This document shows positions 6,994 to 15,872 of a DNA stretch of 64,000 nucleotides, in pieces (the stretch's first letter is position 1; each line of letters starts with the position of its first letter). The DNA comes from Reinekea blandensis MED297. GTDB taxonomy: Bacteria > Pseudomonadota > Gammaproteobacteria > Pseudomonadales > Natronospirillaceae. The stretch spans positions 362,798-426,797 of the forward strand of contig NZ_CH724152.1 in assembly GCF_000153185.1 (NCBI RefSeq). The letters run 5' to 3'. The translations under genes and the position numbers were made by a program. The notes beneath the pieces were generated by a model that saw only the letters and a program-made list of their open reading frames with translations, had not been told where the DNA came from and made no database searches.

Positions 6994-8208
6994 ATGGACT
7001 CAGTCACTTCTCATCTGCGCAGCACCGCCGGGTTCTGCGAGCACGGTCCTTCAAACTGGCAGTTACACCCGAAAGGGGCGCTGGCAGGTGTGCGGCTGGC
7101 CGTTAAGGATCTGTTTGCGGTGGCCGGCTATACCAACACAGCAGGCAATCCGGACTGGCTGCGTACACATGGTCCGGCGACCAAGACGGCCGATGCGGTG
7201 CAGCGCCTGATGGATGCGGGATCGGTCTTCTGTGGCTTTACCCAAACCGATGAGCTGGCGTACGCGCTAGAAGGTAACAATGAGCATTTCGGTAAGTCTG
7301 AAAACCCGAAATTACCCGGGCACGCCTGTGGCGGCTCCAGCATGGGTTCGGCGGCGGCGGTTGGGTCGCGTTGGGCGGATGTCGGACTGGGAACGGACAC
7401 CGGTGGCTCCATTCGTGTCCCGGCCAGTTATTGCGGCTTGTATGGTCTGCGTCCATCTCATGGCGTGGTGTCGACGGATGGATTGATTGGCTTAGCTCCA
7501 CGGTTTGATACGGTCGGTTGGTTTGCCGGTGATGCGGCATTGCTGCGGCAAGTCGGTGAGGTCCTGTTACCTGCGGACCGGCCAGTTGGCAAACCTGATA
7601 CGCTGAGTGTCGATCCGTATCTGATGTCACAGGCGTTAGGACATTGTGGTGAAGCGCTAAACACAGTGATTGATCGGTTGTCCGGTGTTTTCGGCCAGAC
7701 TCGCACGGTTGATCTGGGTCTGCAACAGCGGTTCGCCAACCTCAATGACGTGTTCCGGGTGTTGCAGGGACGTGCTATTGCTCACTATCACGGCGATTGG
7801 CTGAATGCGACACAGCCTACGTTTTCGAAACCAATCACGGAGCGCTTGCGAATGGCACTGGCTTTGACCGATGCTGAGGTTGAGCAAGCCGAGTCTCAGC
7901 GACAGGCCTTCCATGCGCATGTTCAGGAGCAGCTTGGCGACGATGGTGTTCTGTTGTTGCCAACCACACCGTCGACGGCGCCAAAACTGGGCGAAGATAC
8001 CTCGGAGCTGCGTCCTAAACTGCTGACATTGACCGCCATTTCAGGCCTGACGGGCAGCGCACAAGTGCATTTGCCGCTGATGCCGCTGGCCCGAAAACAT
8101 CATCCATCCCGACCGTACGGATTTTCACTGTTGATGCCGTCCGGTCAGGATCACACGCTTTTGCGTCTGTCCGAAGCCGTGACAGATGCCTGGAACCTGG
8201 GAGTCTGA
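6994..8208 (+). CDS. Amidase-signature hydrolase of the purine cluster
   Basis: A 404-residue amidase-signature enzyme with the Ser-cisSer-Lys triad visible: Lys in RLAVKDLF, the GGSSMGSAAAVG signature loop, and the nucleophilic Ser in DTGGSIRVPAS. Family members hydrolyse amides or carbamoyl groups. I chose the ATG at 6994; an upstream GTG frame (6901) would place an operator palindrome inside the gene. It directly precedes hpxW (4-bp gap). In enterobacterial hpx clusters HpxW is accompanied by an AtzE-like amidase and its small DUF4089 partner; no DUF4089 gene is seen here. Oxalurate, made by PucG, is a plausible substrate, but that is inference. Confidence 0.88.
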   Translation: MDSVTSHLRSTAGFCEHGPSNWQLHPKGALAGVRLAVKDLFAVAGYTNTAGNPDWLRTHGPATKTADAVQRLMDAGSVFCGFTQTDELAYALEGNNEHFGKSENPKLPGHACGGSSMGSAAAVGSRWADVGLGTDTGGSIRVPASYCGLYGLRPSHGVVSTDGLIGLAPRFDTVGWFAGDAALLRQVGEVLLPADRPVGKPDTLSVDPYLMSQALGHCGEALNTVIDRLSGVFGQTRTVDLGLQQRFANLNDVFRVLQGRAIAHYHGDWLNATQPTFSKPITERLRMALALTDAEVEQAESQRQAFHAHVQEQLGDDGVLLLPTTPSTAPKLGEDTSELRPKLLTLTAISGLTGSAQVHLPLMPLARKHHPSRPYGFSLLMPSGQDHTLLRLSEAVTDAWNLGV

Positions 8209-8212
8209 TGCC

Positions 8213-9769
8213 ATGACCCAACAAATCGCTTTTACAGCACCTCATTGGGCCGCGACCGAAGCCGGACTGGAAATACTGCAACGCGGCGGCACGGCTACTG
8301 AAGCCATGGTGGCTGCAGCCGCGGTCATTTCAGTGGTGTATCCGCACATGAACTCCATTGGTGGCGACAGTTTTTGGCTGGTGCACACCCCCGGTGATGA
8401 GGCGCCACTGGCGATTGATGCCTGTGGTCGTGCGGCCACGAACCTGTCGGCTTACTCCAAAAAAACGCAACTGAAAAGCCGCGGCGGCGAGGCATGTATT
8501 ACACAGGCCGGCACCATTGCCGGTTGGCAGACCGCGCTCGATCAGGATCCACGAGCGTCACTTGAGCTGTCGGTGCTGCTTGAGCCGGCCATCCGTTGGG
8601 CCGAAGGCGGTATCATCGTGACGCAAAGTCTTGCCGATGCGGTACGCAAAGTGCTCGATGAAGGTCAGGCGCCGGAGAGTTTTCGCGAGCTGTATGCACC
8701 GGACGATAAGCCGCTGGCACCGGGCGACAAATTCATGAACCCGGCGCTGGGTGCGACCTTCAGAACGCTTGCCGAAAATGGGCTTCGGGATTTTTACCAG
8801 GGCTCTGTCGCTCAGCGGATTCAGCAAGCGCTGAAAGCCATGGGCAGTCCGTTGTCTGAACAGGATCATCGCCAGACTCAGGCCGATGTGGTAACCCCTT
8901 TAAGTGTGTCATTGACCGGACTGCGGTGCTTTAACTTGCCAGCGCCAACGCAAGGTGTGCACTCGCTGCAGATTCTGGCACAGGTCGACCGACGACGATC
9001 GGAAATGACCTCGAAAGCGGATTGGGCTCATCTCATCATTGAGGCAACCAAGCAAAGCTTCGCCGATCGCCCGGTGATCCTGGCCGATCCACATACTGTG
9101 CCCAGTGCGTATCACGACGCCCTCAGTGATGCCGTTCTGCAGAGTAAAGCCGACCGTATCGATATGGAACGCGCCCGTGAATGGCCTTTCCCGAGTGAAC
9201 TTGGCGATACCGTCTGGATGGGTGCTCGTGATGCCAGCGGCCAATTGGTCAGCTTTATTCAAAGCATCTATTGGGAGTTTGGTTCGGCCAATGTAATTGA
9301 AGATGCTGGCTTTGTCTGGAACAACCGGGGCATCAGCTTTTCGCTGGATGCCGGCGATATCAATGAGCTGCTACCCGGCAAAAAACCACGCCACACGCTG
9401 AACCCGGCTATGGCCCTGTATGACAATGGGCAGCGGTTGAGTTACGGCACCATGGGCGGGGAAGGGCAGCCGCAAACGCAGGCAACGTTGTTTTCCCGCT
9501 TCGTTTGGCAAGGGGCGTCCTTAAGTCAGGCCATTGCCGAAGGCCGTTGGTTGTTGGGGCGTACCTGGGGGGATGTCGATGACGATCTGAAAATTGAAGC
9601 CGACCTGGCTGATGAAATTGGTGAAGAACTGACCCGGCGCGGCCATCGCTGGCGTCAGGTTCCGGCCTGTAATGAGATGATGGGACACGCCGGGGCGATT
9701 TTCGATTCCGGCTCCGAAGTGAGTGCGGCGACCGATCCGCGCTCCGATGGTCGAGCGGAAGTGGTCTGA
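8213..9769 (+). CDS. hpxW: Oxamate amidohydrolase-like Ntn hydrolase (HpxW-type)
   Basis: This 518-residue protein belongs to the gamma-glutamyltransferase (Ntn hydrolase) superfamily. The expected autocleavage Thr is residue 333 in LGDTVWMGARD, and the GTMGGEGQPQTQ glycine-rich loop follows. It has no signal peptide, unlike typical periplasmic gamma-glutamyltransferases. Its length and catalytic Thr position match HpxW of Klebsiella, which hydrolyses oxamate to oxalate and ammonia in purine degradation. The gene follows the amidase gene by 4 bp, inside a purine cluster that also encodes PucG. The ATG at 8213 is preferred over an upstream in-frame ATG inside the amidase gene. Confidence 0.82.
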   Translation: MTQQIAFTAPHWAATEAGLEILQRGGTATEAMVAAAAVISVVYPHMNSIGGDSFWLVHTPGDEAPLAIDACGRAATNLSAYSKKTQLKSRGGEACITQAGTIAGWQTALDQDPRASLELSVLLEPAIRWAEGGIIVTQSLADAVRKVLDEGQAPESFRELYAPDDKPLAPGDKFMNPALGATFRTLAENGLRDFYQGSVAQRIQQALKAMGSPLSEQDHRQTQADVVTPLSVSLTGLRCFNLPAPTQGVHSLQILAQVDRRRSEMTSKADWAHLIIEATKQSFADRPVILADPHTVPSAYHDALSDAVLQSKADRIDMERAREWPFPSELGDTVWMGARDASGQLVSFIQSIYWEFGSANVIEDAGFVWNNRGISFSLDAGDINELLPGKKPRHTLNPAMALYDNGQRLSYGTMGGEGQPQTQATLFSRFVWQGASLSQAIAEGRWLLGRTWGDVDDDLKIEADLADEIGEELTRRGHRWRQVPACNEMMGHAGAIFDSGSEVSAATDPRSDGRAEVV

Positions 9770-9831
9770 CTGCTTCCATGTACAATCAAGAAACAATAAA
9801 TCTAATTAAAGAACCGTGAAGAGAGTCTGAT

Positions 9832-10656
9832 ATGAATGAAGTACTGAGTTCCTGGCCCATTGTTTTAGCGCTGACCGGAACGGGTGTGTTGGCTGGCGTT
9901 CTGGCCGGTCTGCTTGGCGTCGGTGGCGGCATTGTGATTGTGCCGGTGCTGTATTTTCTGATGCAGGGGTTTGGTGTCAGTGCGGCCTCGGCCATGGCCA
10001 TTGCAACCTCCACCAGTCTGGCGATTATTGTTCCGACGGCCATTTCTTCAGTTCGCGCGCATTATCGCAAGGGCAATGTGGATGTCGAGTTACTGAAGTT
10101 CTGGGGCGCCATCATTCTGCTGGCGGCCATCTTCGGCAGTCTGATTGCCAATGCTGTGTCTGGCACCTTCCTGACCTGGATGTTCGGGATTATCGCGGTT
10201 CTGGTCAGCATTAATATGCTGTTTCGGTCGGGTGCGCCAGCATTGTTTCCGACGCTGCCGGGTAAACCCGGACAAGCGTTAATGGCCACATCGGTTGGCG
10301 GTTTGTCGGTGATGGTCGGCATCGGCGGTGGCACCATCGGGGTGCCGCTGCTGACCTCTTTTAACGTGGCAGCGCACCGTGCGGTTGGCACAGCGGCCGC
10401 CTTTGGCTTGCTGATTGCCCTGCCCGGAGCCTTAACCTTGATGGTGGTCGGTGAGACGCCGATGGATGCGCCGGTCGGCACCTGGCGGCTGTTAAACCTG
10501 CCAGCACTGGCGTTAATTGTTCCGCTCACGGTATTGTTTGCACCGGTTGGCGCCTGGTTGGGTGCTAAGCTGAACGCAAAAGAATTGAAGAAAGCCTTTG
10601 CGGTTGTGCTGTTTTTCACCGGCACCCGCATGCTGATTCAAGCAGCCGGAGTTTGA
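9832..10656 (+). CDS. TauE/SafE-family membrane transporter
   Basis: A 274-residue polytopic membrane protein with about eight hydrophobic helices. It has the two TauE/SafE-type repeats: GVLAGLLGVGGGIVIVPVL near residues 20-45 and GLSVMVGIGGGTIGVPLL near 155-175. The family exports sulfite, sulfonates and other small organic anions. It starts 62 bp after hpxW in an AT-rich gap and its stop lies 2 bp before the pucG start, so it belongs to the purine operon. Export of oxalate, oxamate or a related anion would fit the context, but the substrate is not shown by the sequence. Confidence 0.88.
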   Translation: MNEVLSSWPIVLALTGTGVLAGVLAGLLGVGGGIVIVPVLYFLMQGFGVSAASAMAIATSTSLAIIVPTAISSVRAHYRKGNVDVELLKFWGAIILLAAIFGSLIANAVSGTFLTWMFGIIAVLVSINMLFRSGAPALFPTLPGKPGQALMATSVGGLSVMVGIGGGTIGVPLLTSFNVAAHRAVGTAAAFGLLIALPGALTLMVVGETPMDAPVGTWRLLNLPALALIVPLTVLFAPVGAWLGAKLNAKELKKAFAVVLFFTGTRMLIQAAGV

Positions 10657-10658
10657 GC

Positions 10659-11885
10659 ATGACCGATCCAAGAACATTGAATCCACCGCCCCGTTTGTTG
10701 ATGGGACCAGGCCCCATTGACGCCGACCCCCGGGTTTTACGAGCTATGTCGGCACCGTTGATCGGCCAGTACGATCCGGCCATGACCGGTTTTATGAATG
10801 AAACCCAGGCACGGTATCGTCAGGTGTTCAGAACCCAGAACGCAGCGACGATGCTAATCGACGGAACCTCACGCGCTGGCATCGAAGCGGTACTGGTCAG
10901 TGCGCTTCGTCCAGGCGATCGGGTGCTGGTCCCGATCTTCGGTCGCTTCGGGCATCTGCTTGCTGAAATTGCTCAACGTGCCGGTGCAGACGTACATACC
11001 ATTGAAGTTCCCTGGGGCGAAGTGTTTGAACCAGAACAGATCGAAGCCGCCATTCGTAACGTTCAACCACGAATGCTGGCCATCGTTCAGGGCGATACCT
11101 CAACCACCATGTGTCAGCCACTGGAAGAGCTGGGGGCGATTTGCCGGGCGCACGACGTGTTTTTTTATACGGACGCCACAGCTTCCATCGTGGGGAACGA
11201 TCTGCGTGCAGATGACTGGCAATTGGATGCCGTGTCCGTCGGCTTGCAGAAATGTCTCGGCGGGCCATCCGGTTCCGCACCGGTTACTTTAAGCGACCGC
11301 CTGGTCGATTGGATGCGGCAACGCCGAAAGGTCGAAGCGGGCATTCGTACTGAAGCGCATCAGGATGGCAGCGAGCCGTTTATCCGATCCAATTATTTCG
11401 ATTTACCGATGATTCTCGATTATTGGGGCGAGGAGCGTCTGAATCATCATACCGAAGCCACCACCATGTTGTATGGTGCGTCAGAATGCGCGCGTCTGGT
11501 GATTGAAGAAGGGCTCGATCAGGCCATTGAACGTCACCGCCAACACGGTGACGCCATGTTGGCTGGTGTGCAGGCTTTGGGCCTGAAACCCTTTGGTGAT
11601 CTCAACCATAAAATGAATAACGTGGTGGGCGTGGCCATACCGGACAGCGTGGATGGTGATACGGTACGCGCTCAGATGCTTACCGATTTCGGTATTGAAA
11701 TCGGCACCTCCTTCGGACCCTTGCATGGAAAAATCTGGCGCATCGGGACCATGGGTTACAACGCGCGGAAATCAGCCGTGTTACAGACTCTGTCTTGTCT
11801 GGATAACTGTCTGGCTGTGAATGGTTATCGAGGACCGCGCGGGGAGGCGGTGCAAGCCGCCTTGGAGAGCTATGCGCATGCGTGA
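10659..11885 (+). CDS. pucG: Ureidoglycine-glyoxylate aminotransferase (PucG-type)
   Basis: A 408-residue class V PLP aminotransferase of the alanine-glyoxylate/ureidoglycine aminotransferase type. It opens with LLMGPGPIDADPRVLRAM, has a TDATASIVGNDL strand (PLP-binding Asp) and the Schiff-base Lys in SVGLQKCLGGPSG. The C-terminus has the IGTSFGPLHGKIWRIGTMG segment typical of the family. In purine catabolism PucG transfers the amino group of (S)-ureidoglycine to glyoxylate, giving oxalurate and glycine. Its place between allC and hpxW supports that substrate. The ATG at 10659 follows the transporter stop by 2 bp. Confidence 0.88.
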   Translation: MTDPRTLNPPPRLLMGPGPIDADPRVLRAMSAPLIGQYDPAMTGFMNETQARYRQVFRTQNAATMLIDGTSRAGIEAVLVSALRPGDRVLVPIFGRFGHLLAEIAQRAGADVHTIEVPWGEVFEPEQIEAAIRNVQPRMLAIVQGDTSTTMCQPLEELGAICRAHDVFFYTDATASIVGNDLRADDWQLDAVSVGLQKCLGGPSGSAPVTLSDRLVDWMRQRRKVEAGIRTEAHQDGSEPFIRSNYFDLPMILDYWGEERLNHHTEATTMLYGASECARLVIEEGLDQAIERHRQHGDAMLAGVQALGLKPFGDLNHKMNNVVGVAIPDSVDGDTVRAQMLTDFGIEIGTSFGPLHGKIWRIGTMGYNARKSAVLQTLSCLDNCLAVNGYRGPRGEAVQAALESYAHA

Positions 11886-13122
11886 TGTCAAACATCGAGC
11901 CATCGCCGAAACCATTCTGGATCGTTGCGATACTCTGGCGGCGATCAGCGAGTTGCCCGATGGCATCCTGCGCCAGTATCTGACCGATGAACACCGCCGC
12001 GCTAATCAGCAAATGGCTGATTGGTTTGCATCGGCCGGGTTGCAGACCTGGCAGGATGCGGTTGGAAATCAATGGGGACGGTTACCCGCTGCTGACGAGG
12101 ATGCGCCGCGGTTAATCATTGGTTCGCACCTGGACACCGTACCCTATGCCGGCGCTTACGATGGCATTCTTGGTGTTCTGCTGGGGTTGTCTCTGCTGGA
12201 GTATTTCAGAGAACAACCGGCCTTACCGTTTCATCTGGACGTCGTCGGTTTTGCCGATGAAGAAGGCTCGCGCTTTGGTACCACTCTGATCGGCTCGCAG
12301 GCACTGGCCGATCAATTTCAGCCCGCATGGCTCGATATCCCAGACCGCAATGGGGTTCGCATGGGTGAAGCCATGCAGCAGTTTGGCTTGGACCCGGCCC
12401 TTGTGCGTGAGGCGAGGCTCGATCCGGAGTCGGTACTGGCCTACTGGGAGGCGCACATCGAGCAAGGCCCGGTGTTGGAAGCTCAGGGTTTATCCTTAGG
12501 CATAGTGACCGGGATTGCCGGTGCCAAACGCGCGCGGGTGCAAGTTCGGGGTCAGGCGGGACATGCCGGCACCACCCCGATGCGATTGCGGCGCGATGCA
12601 CTGGCCGGGGCGGCGGATCTGATCGGTGTTATCGAACGCATCGGGCAACAGGGCGTATCGGGCGATGTTGCAACGGTGGGCGATGTGGCCGTGCGACCCG
12701 GCGCTGCGAATGTCATCAGCGGCCAGTGCGATTTGCAACTGGACGTACGCTCCTTAGATGATGCCCGCCGTGATGCCATGATTGAAAAGATTGAACAGCA
12801 AGCCGAAACGTTGGCACGCAGTCGTCGGTTAAGCATCGAGTTTGATTGGTATCACCATGCACCGGCGGTACTGTGCGATGACACTGTTCGCGAGCGACTG
12901 ACCCGAGCCGTCGAGCTTACCGGGACCATTGCCTTTCCATTACCGTCCGGCGCGGGACACGATGCCATGGCGGTGGCTTCTGTCGCGCCGGTGGGCATGT
13001 TGTTTATGCGCTCGCCCGGTGGCATCAGTCATCATCCGGATGAATCGGTCATCGACGAAGATGTTGCGCGTGCGTTTGAAGTGCTCATCGAAGCCGTGCA
13101 TCAGCAGGCTCAACGCTCTTAA
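11878..13122 (+). CDS. allC: Allantoate amidohydrolase
   Basis: A 414-residue M20-family dizinc amidohydrolase. Metal-site motifs are visible: GSHLDTVPYAGAYDG, DEEGSRFGTT, EAHIEQGP, and the C-terminal SGAGHDA; the dimerisation-domain HAGTTPM motif lies between. These fit allantoate amidohydrolase/N-carbamoyl-L-amino acid hydrolase. The context (pucG immediately upstream, allB later) points to allantoate to ureidoglycine conversion. The start at 11878 has GGAGAG 8 bp upstream and overlaps the pucG stop by 8 bp; an ATG 6 bp earlier is too close to that site. It is the last gene of the first purine block. Confidence 0.9.
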   Translation: MRDVKHRAIAETILDRCDTLAAISELPDGILRQYLTDEHRRANQQMADWFASAGLQTWQDAVGNQWGRLPAADEDAPRLIIGSHLDTVPYAGAYDGILGVLLGLSLLEYFREQPALPFHLDVVGFADEEGSRFGTTLIGSQALADQFQPAWLDIPDRNGVRMGEAMQQFGLDPALVREARLDPESVLAYWEAHIEQGPVLEAQGLSLGIVTGIAGAKRARVQVRGQAGHAGTTPMRLRRDALAGAADLIGVIERIGQQGVSGDVATVGDVAVRPGAANVISGQCDLQLDVRSLDDARRDAMIEKIEQQAETLARSRRLSIEFDWYHHAPAVLCDDTVRERLTRAVELTGTIAFPLPSGAGHDAMAVASVAPVGMLFMRSPGGISHHPDESVIDEDVARAFEVLIEAVHQQAQRS

Positions 13123-13204
13123 TGGTGCATGACGTCGAAGAAAAAAGCGCCACTCAGATCCTGTGCTATAGTCATTTGAATGTTGGTCAACCGGCGTCAG
13201 AATA

Positions 13205-15718
13205 TTGCAACGGAACGCGCTTCTGAACAATGGCGTTGCAGCCCTGGTGTTGCTTCTGGTCTTTTCTTTCCTACTCGTCCTGTTGGTCTACTGGTCGCGG
13301 GGCGTTGCGCTGTTCGAAAACAACCTGGCTGACGACTATCAGCTTCGCTTCGAGTATTTGCTGGACTCCGACGCAACGACCCTTGAGCAAATATCTGAAT
13401 CTGTCTTTACCGAGGGGCAGATGAATAAAACACCGTCATCCTTCGGTGTGCACAACCACTGGTATCGGCTGACGCTGAGCAACGATGATCTAGATCGTGT
13501 TGATCTGCGCCTGATTTTTGATAACCCCACGCTCGATGCTTTGACCATTTATGTAATCGATCAAAATCCATCTGATTCAGCCTCTGCGCGCCTGGGTGAT
13601 TCAGTGGATAACGTTCCGCTCGCACAGCGTGCACTGCCGAGTTTCGCGTTTCAGATTTCCGCCGGAGAAACCACCCAGGTTTGGTTGCATCTGCAGACGG
13701 TTGGCTCTTCACAACTGTCGATGCGTTTGTTGACGGAAGATCAATTTCATCAGTTTGAGAAACGAATTTATCTGTTGTGGGGCCATTTTGTTGGCATCCT
13801 GATCATCATGGCGGCCTATAACGCGGTGCTGTACTCGGGTGTACGCGATACCACCTTTCTGCACTACATCGGCTACCTGGTTAGCATTATGTTAATGATG
13901 GGGACGATTCATGGGTATGGATACCTGATACTTCCTGTGCCCGTACAACTGTTCCTCAGTCACTACATCGTAGCCGTGCAGAGTGCCGTTGGATTGGCCA
14001 CGCTATTGTTTGCGCGCACCTTTTTGCGTATCAAACGCGACTCATTGCGCCCTTATCAGTGGTATCGATTCATTTGTGGTGCGTTGTTGGGGTTGATTGT
14101 TCTGTCGTTTCTGTTGCCGGAAAATCTATCGGCGCGAGTTCTGCTGGTCATGCAGTTGCTGATCTATGTCTCCGTCGCGATGATGATTGGGTATCGGTTT
14201 CGTGAACGTTTCCGCTGGACCCGATATTACGTGATTTCATGGCTGCCGTTTTTTACCGGTGCGTTGATCGGCATGTGGCTGTTCGGGGGGCTTGTCGAGT
14301 ATTCTTTCATCACTCGCCATGCACTGATGTTCGGAATGATTCTGGAAATGATCCTGATCTCAATGGCCTTGGCTGACCGGATGAGTGAAGCGGAACGTTT
14401 CCGATTGTACAACGCGACTCACGACAGCAAAACGGGTTTGGCTAACGACTATTACCTGGCGACGAAACTTGAACAGTTGGCGAAGGAGTCAGCCCGTGGG
14501 CTGGCCTTAGTTGGGGTTAAGCTGACTAACTATGAACAGATCGGCTCGTACCTGAAAGAAGATCAGCGGGTAACGTTGCTGGTGTCATCAGCGGAATGGT
14601 TTGAACAACGTATTGATGAGTATAGCGAGCTGCTGACACTCGATCCTCGGAATGAAGTCCGCACGATTTTGTATAACGATTCATTGCTATTGTATTTGGT
14701 GGCTCTGAACAACGAAGATGAACTTAGTGAGGTCTTGCATCGGCTGGAGGGCCAGCGAAGTGTCCAGAACGATGTCTTACCCTTTCGATTGAGTTGTGTG
14801 TTTGTTGGCCGTTTTCTGGATCATTGGGATGGGAACTATCAGGCCGCTATTAACAGCATTCGTCAGAGTGTTACTACAGCCATCGAATCAGATCAGCGCG
14901 TCGTCATTTATTCTGAAGCCAATCAGCAGGCCGGTTTACGCCGACTTCAACTGGCTCAGGATCTTGAAGATGCATTGGAGCAAGATGGTCTGATGTTGTA
15001 TTTGCAACCTCAGCAATATATTGACGGACGTCAACAAGCAAACTGTGAAGTGTTGGCCCGTTGGTCACACCCGGTGTTGGGGATGATCCCGCCCGATGAG
15101 TTTATTGGCATCGCCGAGCAGACAGGATTGATTGGCTCATTAACTCAATGGGTCATTGGCGAAAGTTTTGCCATCAGTGAACAACTCAGGCGGGCAATCG
15201 GTGAACCGGTACAGTTGTCGATAAATATTTCAGCCAGTGACCTCTCGCATCCGGAATTTTCCGAGTGGGTGATCCGAGAGGCCGTATCGAGAGGTATTAA
15301 CCCCGGCAACTTTATACTGGAAGTGACAGAGACTGCGCACAATCAGAATCAGGCGATGTTTCAACGCAATCTGATAAAGCTGAATGAGGCCGGGTTTATG
15401 TTGGCCATCGATGATTTCGGCACCGGCTACTCATCGCTGACCTATGTCAGTGATTTCCCATTCTCAGAACTGAAAATTGATCGCTCATTGATATCTGAAA
15501 TGGCCTCGTCGGCCCGCCAGCAAAAGATCATCCGGGCCACCATCGACATGGCACACGGTTTGGGTCTGGTGGTGACGGCCGAAGGCATAGAAGATGAGGC
15601 GACTCTGAAGGCCCTGGCAACCATGCACTGTGAAAAAATTCAGGGCTACTATTATGCCCGGCCAATGCCGGTTGCTGATTATCTGGCCTGGGTTCAAACC
15701 CGCATTGAGGCTCTGTAA
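13205..15718 (+). CDS. 7TMR-DISM sensor with degenerate GGDEF and EAL phosphodiesterase domain
   Basis: An 837-residue sensor. It has an N-terminal membrane anchor (about 11-30), an extracytoplasmic 7TMR-DISM-type beta domain (about 30-190), seven transmembrane helices (about 195-395), a GGDEF-like domain and a C-terminal EAL domain (about 590-830). The GGDEF signature is replaced by YNDSLL, so no cyclase activity is expected. The EAL domain keeps the key residues: E615 in EVLAR, the Asn of SINISA, LEVTE, DDFGTGYSS, LKIDRS and QGYYYARP. It should degrade c-di-GMP. Only a TTG at 13205 precedes the hydrophobic anchor, so the start is uncertain. It separates the two purine blocks. Confidence 0.88.
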   Translation: MQRNALLNNGVAALVLLLVFSFLLVLLVYWSRGVALFENNLADDYQLRFEYLLDSDATTLEQISESVFTEGQMNKTPSSFGVHNHWYRLTLSNDDLDRVDLRLIFDNPTLDALTIYVIDQNPSDSASARLGDSVDNVPLAQRALPSFAFQISAGETTQVWLHLQTVGSSQLSMRLLTEDQFHQFEKRIYLLWGHFVGILIIMAAYNAVLYSGVRDTTFLHYIGYLVSIMLMMGTIHGYGYLILPVPVQLFLSHYIVAVQSAVGLATLLFARTFLRIKRDSLRPYQWYRFICGALLGLIVLSFLLPENLSARVLLVMQLLIYVSVAMMIGYRFRERFRWTRYYVISWLPFFTGALIGMWLFGGLVEYSFITRHALMFGMILEMILISMALADRMSEAERFRLYNATHDSKTGLANDYYLATKLEQLAKESARGLALVGVKLTNYEQIGSYLKEDQRVTLLVSSAEWFEQRIDEYSELLTLDPRNEVRTILYNDSLLLYLVALNNEDELSEVLHRLEGQRSVQNDVLPFRLSCVFVGRFLDHWDGNYQAAINSIRQSVTTAIESDQRVVIYSEANQQAGLRRLQLAQDLEDALEQDGLMLYLQPQQYIDGRQQANCEVLARWSHPVLGMIPPDEFIGIAEQTGLIGSLTQWVIGESFAISEQLRRAIGEPVQLSINISASDLSHPEFSEWVIREAVSRGINPGNFILEVTETAHNQNQAMFQRNLIKLNEAGFMLAIDDFGTGYSSLTYVSDFPFSELKIDRSLISEMASSARQQKIIRATIDMAHGLGLVVTAEGIEDEATLKALATMHCEKIQGYYYARPMPVADYLAWVQTRIEAL

Positions 15719-15796
15719 CAGCACCTTATTAATGTATTACGGTAACTGCAGTCTCGAGCAACAAGGAAAACAGATAAGAAGTAAGCGGATTATTAT

Positions 15797-15831
15797 ATAA
15801 AAGGGCAACTCAGGTAGAGTGCCCATTTTAT
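15797..15831. terminator. Bidirectional terminator between EAL gene and lipoprotein gene
   Basis: ATAAAA-GGGCA and TGCCC-ATTTTAT form a stem around an approximately 12-nt loop, with A-tract and T-tract flanks on both sides. It lies between the convergent ends of the EAL gene (15718) and the lipoprotein gene (15873). Confidence 0.7.
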
Positions 15832-15872
15832 AGCAGTAGATGTCTGAGTTACTTTACAAATTAAGTGATGCG

